A stretch of 37,864 nt of DNA from positions 1 to 37,864 of the forward strand of contig DBQP01000002.1 of the NCBI GenBank assembly GCA_002305265.1, read 5' to 3'. Shown one piece after another: positions 7,809-15,482 of this stretch; the stretch's first letter is position 1, and each line of letters starts with the position of its first letter. The position numbers and the translations under genes were made by a program. The stretch comes from Prevotellaceae bacterium UBA1391 (GTDB lineage: Bacteria > Bacteroidota > Bacteroidia > Bacteroidales > Bacteroidaceae). The notes beneath the pieces were generated by a model that searched no databases, was not told the DNA's origin, and saw nothing but the letters and a program-made list of their open reading frames with translations.

Positions 7809-7835
7809 GAGCGTGGGCTGATGATGTCATGAATG
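7681..7835 (-). repeat. Exact 22-bp-period tandem repeat in the trpC-trpF gap
   Basis: The plus-strand anchor ATGAGC (degenerate only in the last copy) starts at 7697, 7719, 7741, 7763, 7785, 7807 and 7829, always 22 bases apart; a partial unit begins at 7681. Several units are identical and others differ at a few bases. The array includes the last codons of trpC. Its sequence is unrelated to the CGAACGCASTCG family despite the same period. Confidence 0.92.
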
Positions 7836-8617
7836 AGCGTGCGCAATGCGGCGGCGGGGTCGTCCCCACGCATCAGCGTCTCGCCGATGAGGAAGCCACG
7901 AAAGCCTGCAGCCCTTAGTTGGCGGATGGTTGCGGCATCTTTGATGCCGCTTTCGGCAACCCAAGGCAGGCCTTCCGGTAAACTGGACGCGAGCCGGAAA
8001 CTATTTTCAACGTCGGTATGAAATGTGCCGAGATGGCGATTGTTGACTCCGATCATGTCGATATCCTCATTCAAATGCCCGATCTCGCTTTCAGAATGCA
8101 CCTCGAGCAGCGTTTGCAGGCGCAGGTCGTGTGCAAAGCGGGCGAAGCGTCGGCATTCTTCCGGTGTGAGTGCAGCAGCAATCAGGAGTATGGCGTCGGC
8201 GCCCATGAGGCGTGCCTGCAGGATCTGATATTCGTCGATGATGAAGTCTTTCCGCAGGATGGGTGTTGAGGCAATGCGCTGCCGGGCTTTCATCAAGTCG
8301 TCAGCCGTGCCTCCGAAGTACGCCTCGTCCGTCAGAATTGACAGTGCGGCTGCACCGTTCGCAGCGTACGCCGGTGGTATGACCGCAGCGTCGGCATCGG
8401 GATGTATCCATCCTTTTGAGGGCGACTTGCGCTTGAATTCTGCGATGATGCCTGATGCAGACTGCTGGATTGCCTGTGACATCGATCGGACGACGCAGCC
8501 TGCAGATGCTTTCTGCGCCTCGACTTGACGCTCAAGGGCTGCATACGGTGTCTGCTGGAGCGCTTCCGCCACTTCCAGGCGTTTGTGGCTGATGATGGTT
8601 TCGAGTATGTCGGCCAT
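7805..8617 (-). CDS. trpC: Indole-3-glycerol-phosphate synthase
   Basis: 270 residues from ATG 8617, the usual length. The enzyme closes the indole ring by decarboxylating CdRP. Family blocks in order: MADILETIISHKRLEV, IIAEFKRKSPSKGWI (catalytic Lys and phosphate site), ALSILTDEAYFGG, PILRKDFIIDEYQI (catalytic Lys in LRKDF), GADAILLIAAAL, LLEVHSESE, IGVNNRHL, and VAESGIK with GFLIGETLM. The stop lies inside the 22-bp repeat array, so the C-terminal residues (HDIISPRS) are repeat-encoded and lie beyond the conserved barrel. It starts 6 bases after trpD ends, which suggests translational coupling on that side. Confidence 0.97.
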   Translation of the reverse strand: MADILETIISHKRLEVAEALQQTPYAALERQVEAQKASAGCVVRSMSQAIQQSASGIIAEFKRKSPSKGWIHPDADAAVIPPAYAANGAAALSILTDEAYFGGTADDLMKARQRIASTPILRKDFIIDEYQILQARLMGADAILLIAAALTPEECRRFARFAHDLRLQTLLEVHSESEIGHLNEDIDMIGVNNRHLGTFHTDVENSFRLASSLPEGLPWVAESGIKDAATIRQLRAAGFRGFLIGETLMRGDDPAAALRTLIHDIISPRS

Positions 8618-8623
8618 GTTGGG

Positions 8624-9619
8624 TCAGGAGTTGAGTGAGACGAATTTGCTGAATGTTTCCCAGGCGCGTCCGCTTTCGAGTGCTTCGCGAGCGAGGTCCA
8701 GACAGTCTTCCAGCGGTTTTTGTTGTTCGATGATGTTGATGGCCATGGCGGCGTTGGCGATGACTACTTCCTTTTGTGCCAGCGTCGCCTTGTTCTGCAA
8801 TACGTTGTCGAAGATGCTGATGGCGTCCGCCTGTTGCGTTCCGCCGAAGATATCTTCTGGCCGTACGTGGTGCAAGCCCAGTTGCGACGCGCTGAGAATC
8901 TTCTCCGCCGTGTTCGACGTAATCTTGAATTCGCCTGTCAGCGAGATCTCGTCGTAGCCGTCATAGCTGCTGACGACGCCATACTCCACGCCCATGCGCT
9001 GCAGCGTGTTGACGTAGAGTCGCATCTGTGCGATGGTTGCCGTGCCCAGAAAGTTGTATTTGGGACGCGCCGGGTTGATGAGCGGTCCGAGCAAGTTGAA
9101 CACGGTCTGCACCTGCAGGGCACGGCGCGTGGGCCCTACAAACTTCATTCCATAGGCAAACAATGGGGCGTGAAGATAGCAGATGCCGGTCTCCTCCAGC
9201 GATCGAAGCAGTTGGTCTTGCTCGCTCGTGAATTTCACGCCGTGCGCCAGAAGCACATCACTGGCGCCTGACACGGAGGTGGCCGAGCCGTTGCCGTGCT
9301 TGCTCACCTTGTAGCCGGCTGCGGCTATGACGAAGGCTGAGCACGTCGAGATGTTGAATGTGTTCTTTCCGTCGCCCCCCGTACCTACAATGTCAAGCGT
9401 ATCATACGGACGGAGATCAATCGATTTTCCAGTTTCCAGCAGGGCGTCGCGGAAGCCCAGCAATTCGTCTACGCTGGCTCCCCGCAGCTGAATGGCCATG
9501 AGCAAGGCGGCAATCTGCTCCGCATTGTATTTCTCTTGCGTGATGCCGATCATCACGTCGTAGGTCTGCTGCTGCGTCAGGTCGCGCCCTCGGATGAGCG
9601 CATTGAGATATTCTTTCAT
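8624..9619 (-). CDS. trpD: Anthranilate phosphoribosyltransferase
   Basis: 331 residues starting MKEYLNALIRGRDLTQQQ at ATG 9619. It transfers phosphoribose from PRPP to anthranilate. The glycine-rich PRPP site GTGGDGKNTFNIST, the KHGNGSATSVSGASD block and NLLGPLINPARP are all intact. An in-frame extension to 9697 would overlap the end of trpG and lacks family similarity, so the internal ATG is preferred. There is a 56-base gap from trpG and a 6-base gap to trpC. TrpG and TrpD are separate here, unlike the fused form of enteric bacteria. Confidence 0.97.
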   Translation of the reverse strand: MKEYLNALIRGRDLTQQQTYDVMIGITQEKYNAEQIAALLMAIQLRGASVDELLGFRDALLETGKSIDLRPYDTLDIVGTGGDGKNTFNISTCSAFVIAAAGYKVSKHGNGSATSVSGASDVLLAHGVKFTSEQDQLLRSLEETGICYLHAPLFAYGMKFVGPTRRALQVQTVFNLLGPLINPARPKYNFLGTATIAQMRLYVNTLQRMGVEYGVVSSYDGYDEISLTGEFKITSNTAEKILSASQLGLHHVRPEDIFGGTQQADAISIFDNVLQNKATLAQKEVVIANAAMAINIIEQQKPLEDCLDLAREALESGRAWETFSKFVSLNS

Positions 9620-9675
9620 TGTCGTTTTGTTCTCTATGTCTTGGTTGGATGTTCTTGAGCTTCGGGTTCGTTTCC

Positions 9676-10239
9676 TCAATGCTTCAGCCAGTTGCACATG
9701 AGCTGGCGTCCCTCGTCGGTCATCACGCTTTCCGGATGGAACTGGATGCCCCGTACGTCATACGTGCGGTGGCGCAAAGCCATGATGAGACCCTCGTCGC
9801 TGGTGGCCGTCACCTCCAGGCAGTTGGGCAGATGCTCGCCCTCCACCACCCATGAGTGGTAGCGTCCCACGTTGAATGTGGCGGGAAGTCCTTCAAAGAG
9901 GTAGTCTTCTTTTACCACATGCGCGGGCGTTGATACCCCATGGAATACGTCGGAGAGATTCGTCAGGCGCGCACCGAAACTCTCGCCGATGGCCTGATGG
10001 CCGAGGCAGACACCGAGTATCGGTTTGACGCCCGCAAAGCGTCGGATGACGTCCAGTGTCAGTCCCGACTCGGCAGGGATGCCTGGTCCGGGCGAGAGAA
10101 TGATTTTGTCGTAGCCTTCGAGCTGCTCCAGCGCGAACTTGTCGTTGCGCAGGACGTCCACCTTTGCGCCTAATGATTTGACCAGGTGTGCCAAGTTGAA
10201 GGTGAAACTATCGTAGTTGTCGATGATGACGATGTGCAT
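9676..10239 (-). CDS. trpG: Anthranilate synthase, glutamine amidotransferase component
   Basis: 187 residues from ATG 10239. This class I amidotransferase supplies ammonia to TrpE for anthranilate synthesis. Seen: MHIVIIDNYDSFTFNL at the N-terminus, SPGPGIP oxyanion region, the nucleophile Cys78 in GVCLGHQ, and the His-Glu of the triad in GIQFHPES. It starts 24 bases after trpE ends, as expected for two subunits of one complex. The close homologue PabA has the same motifs, but the position between trpE and trpD makes TrpG the right call. Confidence 0.96.
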   Translation of the reverse strand: MHIVIIDNYDSFTFNLAHLVKSLGAKVDVLRNDKFALEQLEGYDKIILSPGPGIPAESGLTLDVIRRFAGVKPILGVCLGHQAIGESFGARLTNLSDVFHGVSTPAHVVKEDYLFEGLPATFNVGRYHSWVVEGEHLPNCLEVTATSDEGLIMALRHRTYDVRGIQFHPESVMTDEGRQLMCNWLKH

Positions 10240-10263
10240 AGCGGTCTGTGGGTTTGAAAAGTC

Positions 10264-11658
10264 TTAGTATTCTGCTGCCAGCTGGATGGCCTGTCGGAGC
10301 GCACCCAGTTTGTTGTTCACTTCCTGCAGTTCATATTCTTCGTTGCTCTTGGCTACGATTCCGCCGCCGGCCTGAAACCATAGCTCGTTGTTGCGGCTCA
10401 CGAAGGTGCGGATCGTAATCGCCTGGTTGAGCGAGCCGTCGAGTCCGATCACTCCGATGCAGCCACCGTAGGCACCTCTGTTGTGCGGCTCCAGTTCGGA
10501 GATAATCTGCATCGCGCGCACCTTGGGCGCTCCCGACAGCGTCCCCGCCGGAAACGTGTCGACGAAGGTCTTGATGGCACTCGCTTCAGGGTCGAGATCC
10601 CCGCTCACGCGGCTGACGAGGTGGATGACGTGCGAGTAATACTGCATGTCTTTGTAGAAGTCCACCTTCACGCCGTGGCAGTTGCGGCTCAGGTCGTTGC
10701 GTGCAAGGTCCACGAGCATCACGTGCTCGGCATTCTCCTTGGGGTCGTTGCGCAGATACTCCGCGTTGGCCTTGTCCTGCTCGCGGTTGCCGGTCCGCTT
10801 CGTGGTGCCGGCAATCGGGTCGATGTACGCATGGCGGCCGTCGATGCGGCAGTGCGTCTCGGGCGACGAGCCGAAGATGCGGAAACCGCCAAAGTCGAAA
10901 TAGAACAGATAGGGCGAGGGGTTGATGCTCCGCAGGGCACGATAGAGCTTGAAGTCGTCGCCCTCATATTTCTGGCAGAAGCGCCGCGAAAGCACGATCT
11001 GGAAGACATCGCCGCGCTGGCAGTGGCGGATGCCCTCGCGGATGTTGCGCTTGTGCTCCTCGTCGGTCAGCGTCGACGTGCAGGGGCCGACGGGCGCGAA
11101 ACTGTAGTCCTGCACGTGGCGGCTCACCATGTCGCTGATGAGCTGGTCGAGGTCCTCCTGCTCGCCCTCGGCCAGCAGCTCGATCACGGAGATGCGGTTG
11201 AAGAAGTGGTCGAACACGACGATGTCCTTATATAATATGTACATCATGTCCGGTGCGTCGTTCTTCTGCTGCGTTTCGTCCTTCACCTCGATGGCGTCGA
11301 AGTAGCGGACCGCGTTGAACGACGTGTAGCCGAACAGTCCGCAATACTCGCTCATCTCTCCTTTCACCTCAATCTGGCTCAGGAAGTCCGTGATGGCGCG
11401 GTCGGCGGTGTATGTCTCCGTCACCTCGTGTTCCGTCTCGCGCCCGTCGGGGAAGACGAGCCGGGCCTTGCCGTGCGAGATGGCGACGTGGCCGATGGGG
11501 TGCAGGGCGATGAACGAACGGGAGTTCTCATTGCCATGATAGTCCGAGCTTTCCATCAGTGCCGACTGCGGATAGTCGTCGCGCACCTTCATGTAGGCGC
11601 TCACCGGTGTCGCCAGGTCGCCCAGAATTGTTTTGGTTGCCGTTTGATAGGTATACAT
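10264..11658 (-). CDS. trpE: Anthranilate synthase component I
   Basis: 464 residues starting MYTYQTATKTILGDL at ATG 11658. With TrpG it converts chorismate and glutamine to anthranilate. The N-terminal ALMESSDYH (residues 33-41) corresponds to the LLES tryptophan-binding feedback site of TrpE. The C-terminal chorismate-binding domain shows DPIAGTTKRTGN, LVDLARNDLSR, HLVSRVSG and the FPAGTLSGAPKVRAMQII block. The feedback motif and the operon context distinguish it from PabB. It lies 37 bases after trpB. Confidence 0.97.
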   Translation of the reverse strand: MYTYQTATKTILGDLATPVSAYMKVRDDYPQSALMESSDYHGNENSRSFIALHPIGHVAISHGKARLVFPDGRETEHEVTETYTADRAITDFLSQIEVKGEMSEYCGLFGYTSFNAVRYFDAIEVKDETQQKNDAPDMMYILYKDIVVFDHFFNRISVIELLAEGEQEDLDQLISDMVSRHVQDYSFAPVGPCTSTLTDEEHKRNIREGIRHCQRGDVFQIVLSRRFCQKYEGDDFKLYRALRSINPSPYLFYFDFGGFRIFGSSPETHCRIDGRHAYIDPIAGTTKRTGNREQDKANAEYLRNDPKENAEHVMLVDLARNDLSRNCHGVKVDFYKDMQYYSHVIHLVSRVSGDLDPEASAIKTFVDTFPAGTLSGAPKVRAMQIISELEPHNRGAYGGCIGVIGLDGSLNQAITIRTFVSRNNELWFQAGGGIVAKSNEEYELQEVNNKLGALRQAIQLAAEY

Positions 11659-11695
11659 CTTTTCTTTTGCTTGATCCTATGGTGAACAATGAAAA

Positions 11696-12886
11696 TCATT
11701 TTCCCGCCTTTCTCAGAAAGCGCAGATACGTGTCCAGGTCTTTGTCGCCGCGTCCACTCACCGTCAACACGACCACGTCCTCCGGCCGGAACTGCATTTT
11801 GGGCAGTGCGCCCAGCACGTGCGCCGACTCCAGGGCAGGAATAATGCCCTCCGTGCGCGTGAGCTCATAGGCCGCAGCCAGCGCCTCCACGTCGTTCACG
11901 GCCACCACCTGCGCCCGCTTCGAGGCATACAGATGGCAGTGCAGCGGGCCGGTGCCCGGATAGTCGAGCCCTGCCGAGATGGAGTAGGGCTCGACGATCT
12001 GTCCGTCCTCCGTCTGCATCAGCTTGATGCGCGAGCCGTGCAGGATGCCCGTCGTGCCCACCTCCATCGATGCGGCCGTCTTGTCCGTGTCGATACCCAG
12101 GCCGCCGGCTTCCGCCAGGATGATGCCCACGCTCTCGTCGTCCAGATAGTGGTAGACTGTGCCGGCGGCGTTCGAGCCTCCGCCCACGCAGGCCATCAGA
12201 TAGTCCGGATAGTCGCGCCCGATTTTCTCCTTCAGCTGCCATCTGATTTCCTCGCTGATCACGCTCTGCAGGCGGGCCACAAGGTCCGGATAGGGATGCG
12301 GGCCCACGGTCGAGCCGATGATGTAGAACGTGTCGGCCGGATGGCTGCACCAGTCGCGGATGGCCTCGCTCGTCGCATCTTTCAAGGTCATGTTGCCCGA
12401 CTCGACAGACTCCACCTTGGCGCCCAGCATGCGCATGCGCTCCACGTTCGGCCGCTGCCGCTCGATGTCCACAGCGCCCATATAGACCGTGCAGGGCATG
12501 TTCATCAGCGCGCAGGCCGTGGCCGTGGCCACCCCGTGCTGACCGGCGCCGGTCTCGGCAATGATGCGTGTCTTGCCCATGTGCCGCGCGATGAGAATCT
12601 GGCCGAGCGCATTGTTGATCTTGTGAGCGCCCGTGTGGTTCAGGTCCTCGCGCTTCAGATAGAGCTGGCAGCCGTAGCGCTCGCTCATGCGGCGGGCAAA
12701 GTAGAGCGGAGAAGGGCGTCCCACGTAGTCGCGCAGCAGCTCGTGAAACTCCTGCTTGAAGGCCTCGCTCTCGATGATGGGCAGGTACTGTTCGCGCAGG
12801 CTGTTCACCGTCTGATAAAGAATCTCCGGAATGTAGGCGCCGCCATATTCGCCGTAGAATCCGTTGTTGTCTACTTGATAGTTCAT
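11696..12886 (-). CDS. trpB: Tryptophan synthase beta subunit
   Basis: 396 residues starting MNYQVDNNGFYGEYGGAYIPE at ATG 12886. It condenses indole with serine using pyridoxal phosphate. The PLP lysine is Lys89 in HTGAHKINN; ETGAGQHG, the glycine-rich phosphate loop GGGSNAAG and SAGLDYPGTGP are all present, as in the TrpB1 type that partners TrpA. An in-frame upstream extension to 12994 runs through the leader terminator and is not plausible coding sequence. TrpB is first in the operon, a gene order typical of Bacteroidetes, and directly follows the attenuator, so it should be the gene most tightly tied to leader read-through. Confidence 0.97.
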   Translation of the reverse strand: MNYQVDNNGFYGEYGGAYIPEILYQTVNSLREQYLPIIESEAFKQEFHELLRDYVGRPSPLYFARRMSERYGCQLYLKREDLNHTGAHKINNALGQILIARHMGKTRIIAETGAGQHGVATATACALMNMPCTVYMGAVDIERQRPNVERMRMLGAKVESVESGNMTLKDATSEAIRDWCSHPADTFYIIGSTVGPHPYPDLVARLQSVISEEIRWQLKEKIGRDYPDYLMACVGGGSNAAGTVYHYLDDESVGIILAEAGGLGIDTDKTAASMEVGTTGILHGSRIKLMQTEDGQIVEPYSISAGLDYPGTGPLHCHLYASKRAQVVAVNDVEALAAAYELTRTEGIIPALESAHVLGALPKMQFRPEDVVVLTVSGRGDKDLDTYLRFLRKAGK

Positions 12887-12927
12887 AAGCTTGGGTATGA
12901 ATGGATGATTGAAGGCAGGAAAGGACC

Positions 12928-12964
12928 ATAAAAAAACAGCCTGTCGTAAGTACGACAGGCTGTC
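12928..12964 (-). terminator. Intrinsic terminator in the trp leader (attenuator)
   Basis: On the minus strand a perfect 12-bp stem, ACAGCCTGTCGT with ACGACAGGCTGT and a 4-base loop, is followed by seven T. It lies after the trp promoter and leader peptide and about 40 bases before trpB, so it should stop transcription before the operon unless prevented. Confidence 0.9.
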
Positions 12965-13001
12965 TTCTATAGGGAAATGCGATGGACGCTCCACAGTTTC
13001 T

Positions 13002-13088
13002 CTTCACACTGGACGTCACACATCATAGAATAGCACACATCGGCTTACGATTTGGAAATCTTAAGCTGTGCCATCGCCAAGTGTGAAG
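13002..13088 (-). promoter_or_regulatory. Leader RNA pairing over the Trp codons
   Basis: CTTCACACTTGG (minus, 13088-13077), covering leader-peptide codons 5-8 including the first Trp codon, is complementary to CCAGTGTGAAG (13012-13002) apart from one bulged base. A second pairing, GCGATGG (13077-13071) with CCATCGC (12985-12979), covers the second Trp codon. This resembles the 1:2 hairpin of ribosome-mediated attenuators. I did not find an equally strong antiterminator by eye. Confidence 0.55.
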
Positions 13089-13100
13089 GTTCTGCGTCAT
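13023..13100 (-). CDS. trp operon leader peptide with two Trp codons
   Basis: A 25-codon ORF starting at ATG 13100, peptide MTQNLHTWRWHSLRFPNRKP followed by MCAIL. It has Trp at positions 8 and 10, a residue rare by chance in so short a peptide. It sits between the trp promoter (13180-13211) and the intrinsic terminator (12928-12964), where an attenuation leader peptide belongs. Its Trp codons lie inside a strong leader hairpin. The ATG overlaps the stop of a 21-codon ORF (13162-13097) lacking Trp, so translation may arrive by coupling from that ORF. No Shine-Dalgarno sequence is obvious, as is usual in this phylum. The leader-peptide role is inference from position and composition. Confidence 0.65.
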   Translation of the reverse strand: MTQNLHTWRWHSLRFPNRKPMCAIL

Positions 13101-13179
13101 GAAAGGAGATGCTGTGAATGAATTTGCTGTTTTCTTGCTGAACGGACGGTCCGAAGACGCATCCAGATGTTCTTGCCTG

Positions 13180-13211
13180 CAAAGTTATCGCATTTACAAG
13201 AAGTGTGCAAG
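13180..13211 (-). promoter_or_regulatory. Promoter of the trp operon
   Basis: On the minus strand CTTG (13211-13208), 20 bases, then TAACTTTG (13187-13180), a near-perfect Bacteroidetes -33/-7 pair. Transcription would start near 13173, giving a leader of nearly 290 bases before trpB. Confidence 0.75.
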
Positions 13212-13730
13212 AATTTTGCCGGTTTTTTTGATAAAAAGTGAAGGTTTGTCAGTCTTTTCGGCGCAAAGCACGTAAAATGAAACCTACGCGCGTGGCGTGT
13301 GGCCTTGGTTCTGTCGGGCGCCAAGACCACCTTGGCGGCCGCCCTTCCGCACCTCGCGGTTGCCGCCGTCTCCGCATGTTCCGCCTCCGCAGGCGTCGGC
13401 TCGTAGTGATGTCCCGGCCGCTGTAGGAAGGGGATTTGCTTGCCTGCATCGCGCGATACGTCCTCCATCGTCCCTCGCTGTCAACTCGCCGGCGTCATGC
13501 TTCTCGTGGCCCGAAATGCGCCCCTCGTGCCCTTGCTCCACATTCGCCCCGCTGCTGGCAACCCAAACGAACGCACTCGTTTTTCATTTCGAACGCACTC
13601 GTTTTCGAAAACGAACGCACTCGTTTTTCATTTCGAACGCACTCGTTTCCCTTTGCTGCGCTCCGCGCCGGATGGTCTGTCCGCCCGCCGGCCACGACAC
13701 AGAGAAGGGGCTGCATCTGCGCGCGCGACA
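13212..13730. other. Spacer between the trp promoter and tRNA-Cys
   Basis: GC-rich sequence without a recognisable gene; open frames on both strands have arginine/proline-rich, family-less translations. The only structure seen is the 22-bp repeat array at 13569-13648. Confidence 0.5.
13569..13648. repeat. Dispersed 22-bp tandem repeat, locus B (4 units)
   Basis: GAACGCACTCGTTT starts at 13569, 13591, 13613 and 13635, exactly 22 bases apart. Units 1 and 3 are identical over the full period. Unit 2 differs in its A/T arm and unit 4 decays after the core. The core orientation is opposite to locus A. Confidence 0.92.
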
Positions 13731-13764
13731 ACAAAAAAAGTCTCAGGCAAGAACCTGAGACTTT
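13731..13764 (-). terminator. Intrinsic terminator of tRNA-Cys
   Basis: On the minus strand AAAGTCTCAGG, loop TTCTTG and CCTGAGACTTT form an 11-bp stem followed by T residues, 17 bases after the tRNA 3' end. Confidence 0.88.
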
Positions 13765-13780
13765 CGTGCTGTGCGCAGTG

Positions 13781-13855
13781 TGGAGGTGCGTGGCGGATTC
13801 GAACCGCCGTAGCTGGTTTTGCAGACCAGTGACTAAGCCACTCATCCAACGCACC
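13781..13855 (-). tRNA. tRNA-Cys (GCA)
   Basis: The minus strand reads GGTGCGTTGG at the 5' end and ACGCACC, then T, then CCA at the 3' end, giving a paired 7-bp acceptor stem, discriminator U73 (characteristic of tRNA-Cys) and an encoded CCA. The anticodon arm CTGGT-CTGCAAA-ACCAG carries GCA. The T arm GGCGG-TTCGAAT-CCGCC is intact. The mature part without CCA is 13784-13855. It has its own promoter and terminator. Confidence 0.97.
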
Positions 13856-13911
13856 GTGGCTGCTGCGCGGGGCTCGTGTCGTTCCGAAGCCCCTTTCGCT
13901 TTTTGCGACTG

Positions 13912-13943
13912 CAAAGGTAGATGTTTCTTTCGAGTTACGCAAA
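13912..13943 (-). promoter_or_regulatory. Promoter of tRNA-Cys
   Basis: A full-consensus pair on the minus strand: TTTG (13943-13940), 20 bases, TACCTTTG (13919-13912). It is the clearest -33/-7 match with the ilv promoter and supports this consensus for the genome. Confidence 0.85.
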
Positions 13944-13981
13944 CTTTTCTTTGTTTTTTTCATTAAAAGCGGGATAAGTGC

Positions 13982-13989
13982 TAACTTTG
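13982..13989 (+). promoter_or_regulatory. -7 element of tilS
   Basis: TAACTTTG matches TAnnTTTG, 77 bases upstream of the tilS ATG. The -33 position reads TTTC rather than TTTG. It is divergent from the tRNA-Cys promoter. Confidence 0.55.
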
Positions 13990-14065
13990 CACCACATCCG
14001 TCTGCCGGAAAGGCACGGATGCCCTGCAAACAAGGGGTTTTCACTCCCCCCAACCGCTTTTGATT

Positions 14066-15388
14066 ATGTCCGAAATGATGTTGTTGCAGCGTGTACAACG
14101 CTATATGGCCCTGCACGCACTGGCGCAGCCTGCCGACCGCCTCGTGGTGGGCGTCAGCGGCGGTGCCGACTCGCTGGCGCTCCTGCTGCTGCTCCAGCAG
14201 ATGGGCTATGCCGTCGAGGCGGTCCACTGCAACTTCCACCTGCGTGGCAGCGAGAGCTCGCGCGACGAGGCGTTCGTGCGGGCATGGTGCGAGCGTCACG
14301 ACGTTCCGCTGCAGGTGGCTCACTTCGACACACGTGCCTATGCGGCCTCCCGCCACGAAAGCATCGAGATGGCTGCGCGCAGCCTGCGCTACGACGAGTT
14401 TGAGCGGGTGCGCCGCGCCCGCCGGGCCGCCGCCATTGCCGTGGCCCATCATGCCGACGACAATGCGGAGACGCTCCTGCTCCATCTCCTGCGGGGCAGC
14501 GGACTGCGGGGCTTGGAGGGCATGAGCTGCCGGCAGGGGCACGTCATCCGCCCCTTGCTCACCACACGCCGCCACGAGCTGGAGGCTTTTCTCCGGGCAC
14601 AAGGCGAGACCTGGGTGACCGACTCCAGCAATCTGGAGGACGAGGCGCTGCGCAACCGGATTCGCCATCACGTCATGCCAGCACTAGCCGAGGTGGCCGC
14701 TGATCCTGTGGAGATGCTCGCGCGCGCCATGGACAACGTGCGGCAGGCACAGGCCGTCTACGACTACGGCTTGCAGGCCCTGCTCAAGCAGTGTGCGACG
14801 GATGATGGCGACCTGCGGGTGGAGCCGCTGCTGGCTACGCCTGCACCGCTGACACTGCTGCACGAGCAGTTCGCGCACTTCGGCTTCACGCGCAGCCAGT
14901 TGCAGGACATCCTGCGCGCCGCGCATCGTCAGGGCGCCCATGTGGCGTCGGCCACACACCTCATCTACGTTGCCGACGGCTGCCTGTGCTGCCGCAGGAA
15001 GGAAGACGTCCTGCTGCCGGAGACGGAGCGCACTCGCGTGCTGCCGCTGGAGGAGGCCGGTTTCATCCGACAGCAGCGGCTGGCGTATGCGCCCGGTTTT
15101 CAGTTCGACGCTTCGCCGCGGGTGGCTTATTTCGATGCCGACAAACTCGGGGAGAGCCTCGTGCTGAGACATCCCGTTGCGGGCGATGCGTTTCGCCCGT
15201 TCGGCATGAACGGCCGCAAGCTCGTCAACGATTTGCTGGCGGAGCAGCACGTGCCGGCCGTCCAGCGCGATCGCGAATGGTTGCTCTGCGCCGGCGACCG
15301 CATTGCGTGGGTCGTCGGGCGCCGTTCCTCCGCCGACTTTGCCGTCGATGCGCATACGCGTACCGTGCTCCGCCTGCAGGTGGACTGA
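14066..15388 (+). CDS. tilS: tRNA(Ile)-lysidine synthase
   Basis: 440 residues from ATG 14066; a TTG two codons upstream is in frame but less likely. TilS modifies C34 of the CAU-anticodon tRNA-Ile to lysidine so that it reads AUA. The PP-loop ATP site SGGADS is at residues 31-36, followed by AVHCNFHLRGSES, IAVAHHADDNAETLLLHLLRGSGLRGLEGM (the family HHxDDxxET motif) and VIRPLL. The C-terminal part ends with LVLRHPVAGDAFRPFGMNGRKLVNDLLAEQHVP and REWLLCAGDRIAWVVGRR, typical of the TilS C-terminal domain. It is monocistronic, between the divergent tRNA-Cys and a bidirectional terminator. Confidence 0.96.
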   Translation: MSEMMLLQRVQRYMALHALAQPADRLVVGVSGGADSLALLLLLQQMGYAVEAVHCNFHLRGSESSRDEAFVRAWCERHDVPLQVAHFDTRAYAASRHESIEMAARSLRYDEFERVRRARRAAAIAVAHHADDNAETLLLHLLRGSGLRGLEGMSCRQGHVIRPLLTTRRHELEAFLRAQGETWVTDSSNLEDEALRNRIRHHVMPALAEVAADPVEMLARAMDNVRQAQAVYDYGLQALLKQCATDDGDLRVEPLLATPAPLTLLHEQFAHFGFTRSQLQDILRAAHRQGAHVASATHLIYVADGCLCCRRKEDVLLPETERTRVLPLEEAGFIRQQRLAYAPGFQFDASPRVAYFDADKLGESLVLRHPVAGDAFRPFGMNGRKLVNDLLAEQHVPAVQRDREWLLCAGDRIAWVVGRRSSADFAVDAHTRTVLRLQVD

Positions 15389-15404
15389 GCTGGGGGCGAA
15401 TAGA

Positions 15405-15456
15405 AAAAACGACAGACTGCATGTTTCTTCTGGGAGAAGCATGCAGTCTGTTGCTT
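15405..15456. terminator. Bidirectional intrinsic terminator between tilS and the glycosidase gene
   Basis: ACAGACTGCATG (from 15412) pairs with CATGCAGTCTGT (to 15451), with partial pairing continuing inward. An A tract lies on the left and a T-rich stretch on the right, so it can serve the convergent genes on both strands. Confidence 0.85.
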
Positions 15457-15482
15457 TTAAGAGAAAGTGCGGAGGGTTTCGG

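Noticed and set aside
12887..12994. N-terminal extension of trpB through the leader
   Set aside because: It would translate the attenuator hairpin and T tract; TrpB homology starts at ATG 12886.
13097..13162. 21-codon ORF just upstream of the Trp-containing leader ORF as the trp leader peptide itself
   Set aside because: It has no Trp codon; it may be translated and coupled to the next ORF, but is not the sensing peptide.
13297..13758. Open frames in the spacer between the trp promoter and tRNA-Cys
   Set aside because: Translations are Arg/Pro/Ser-rich, run through the repeat array and tRNA terminator, and match no family.
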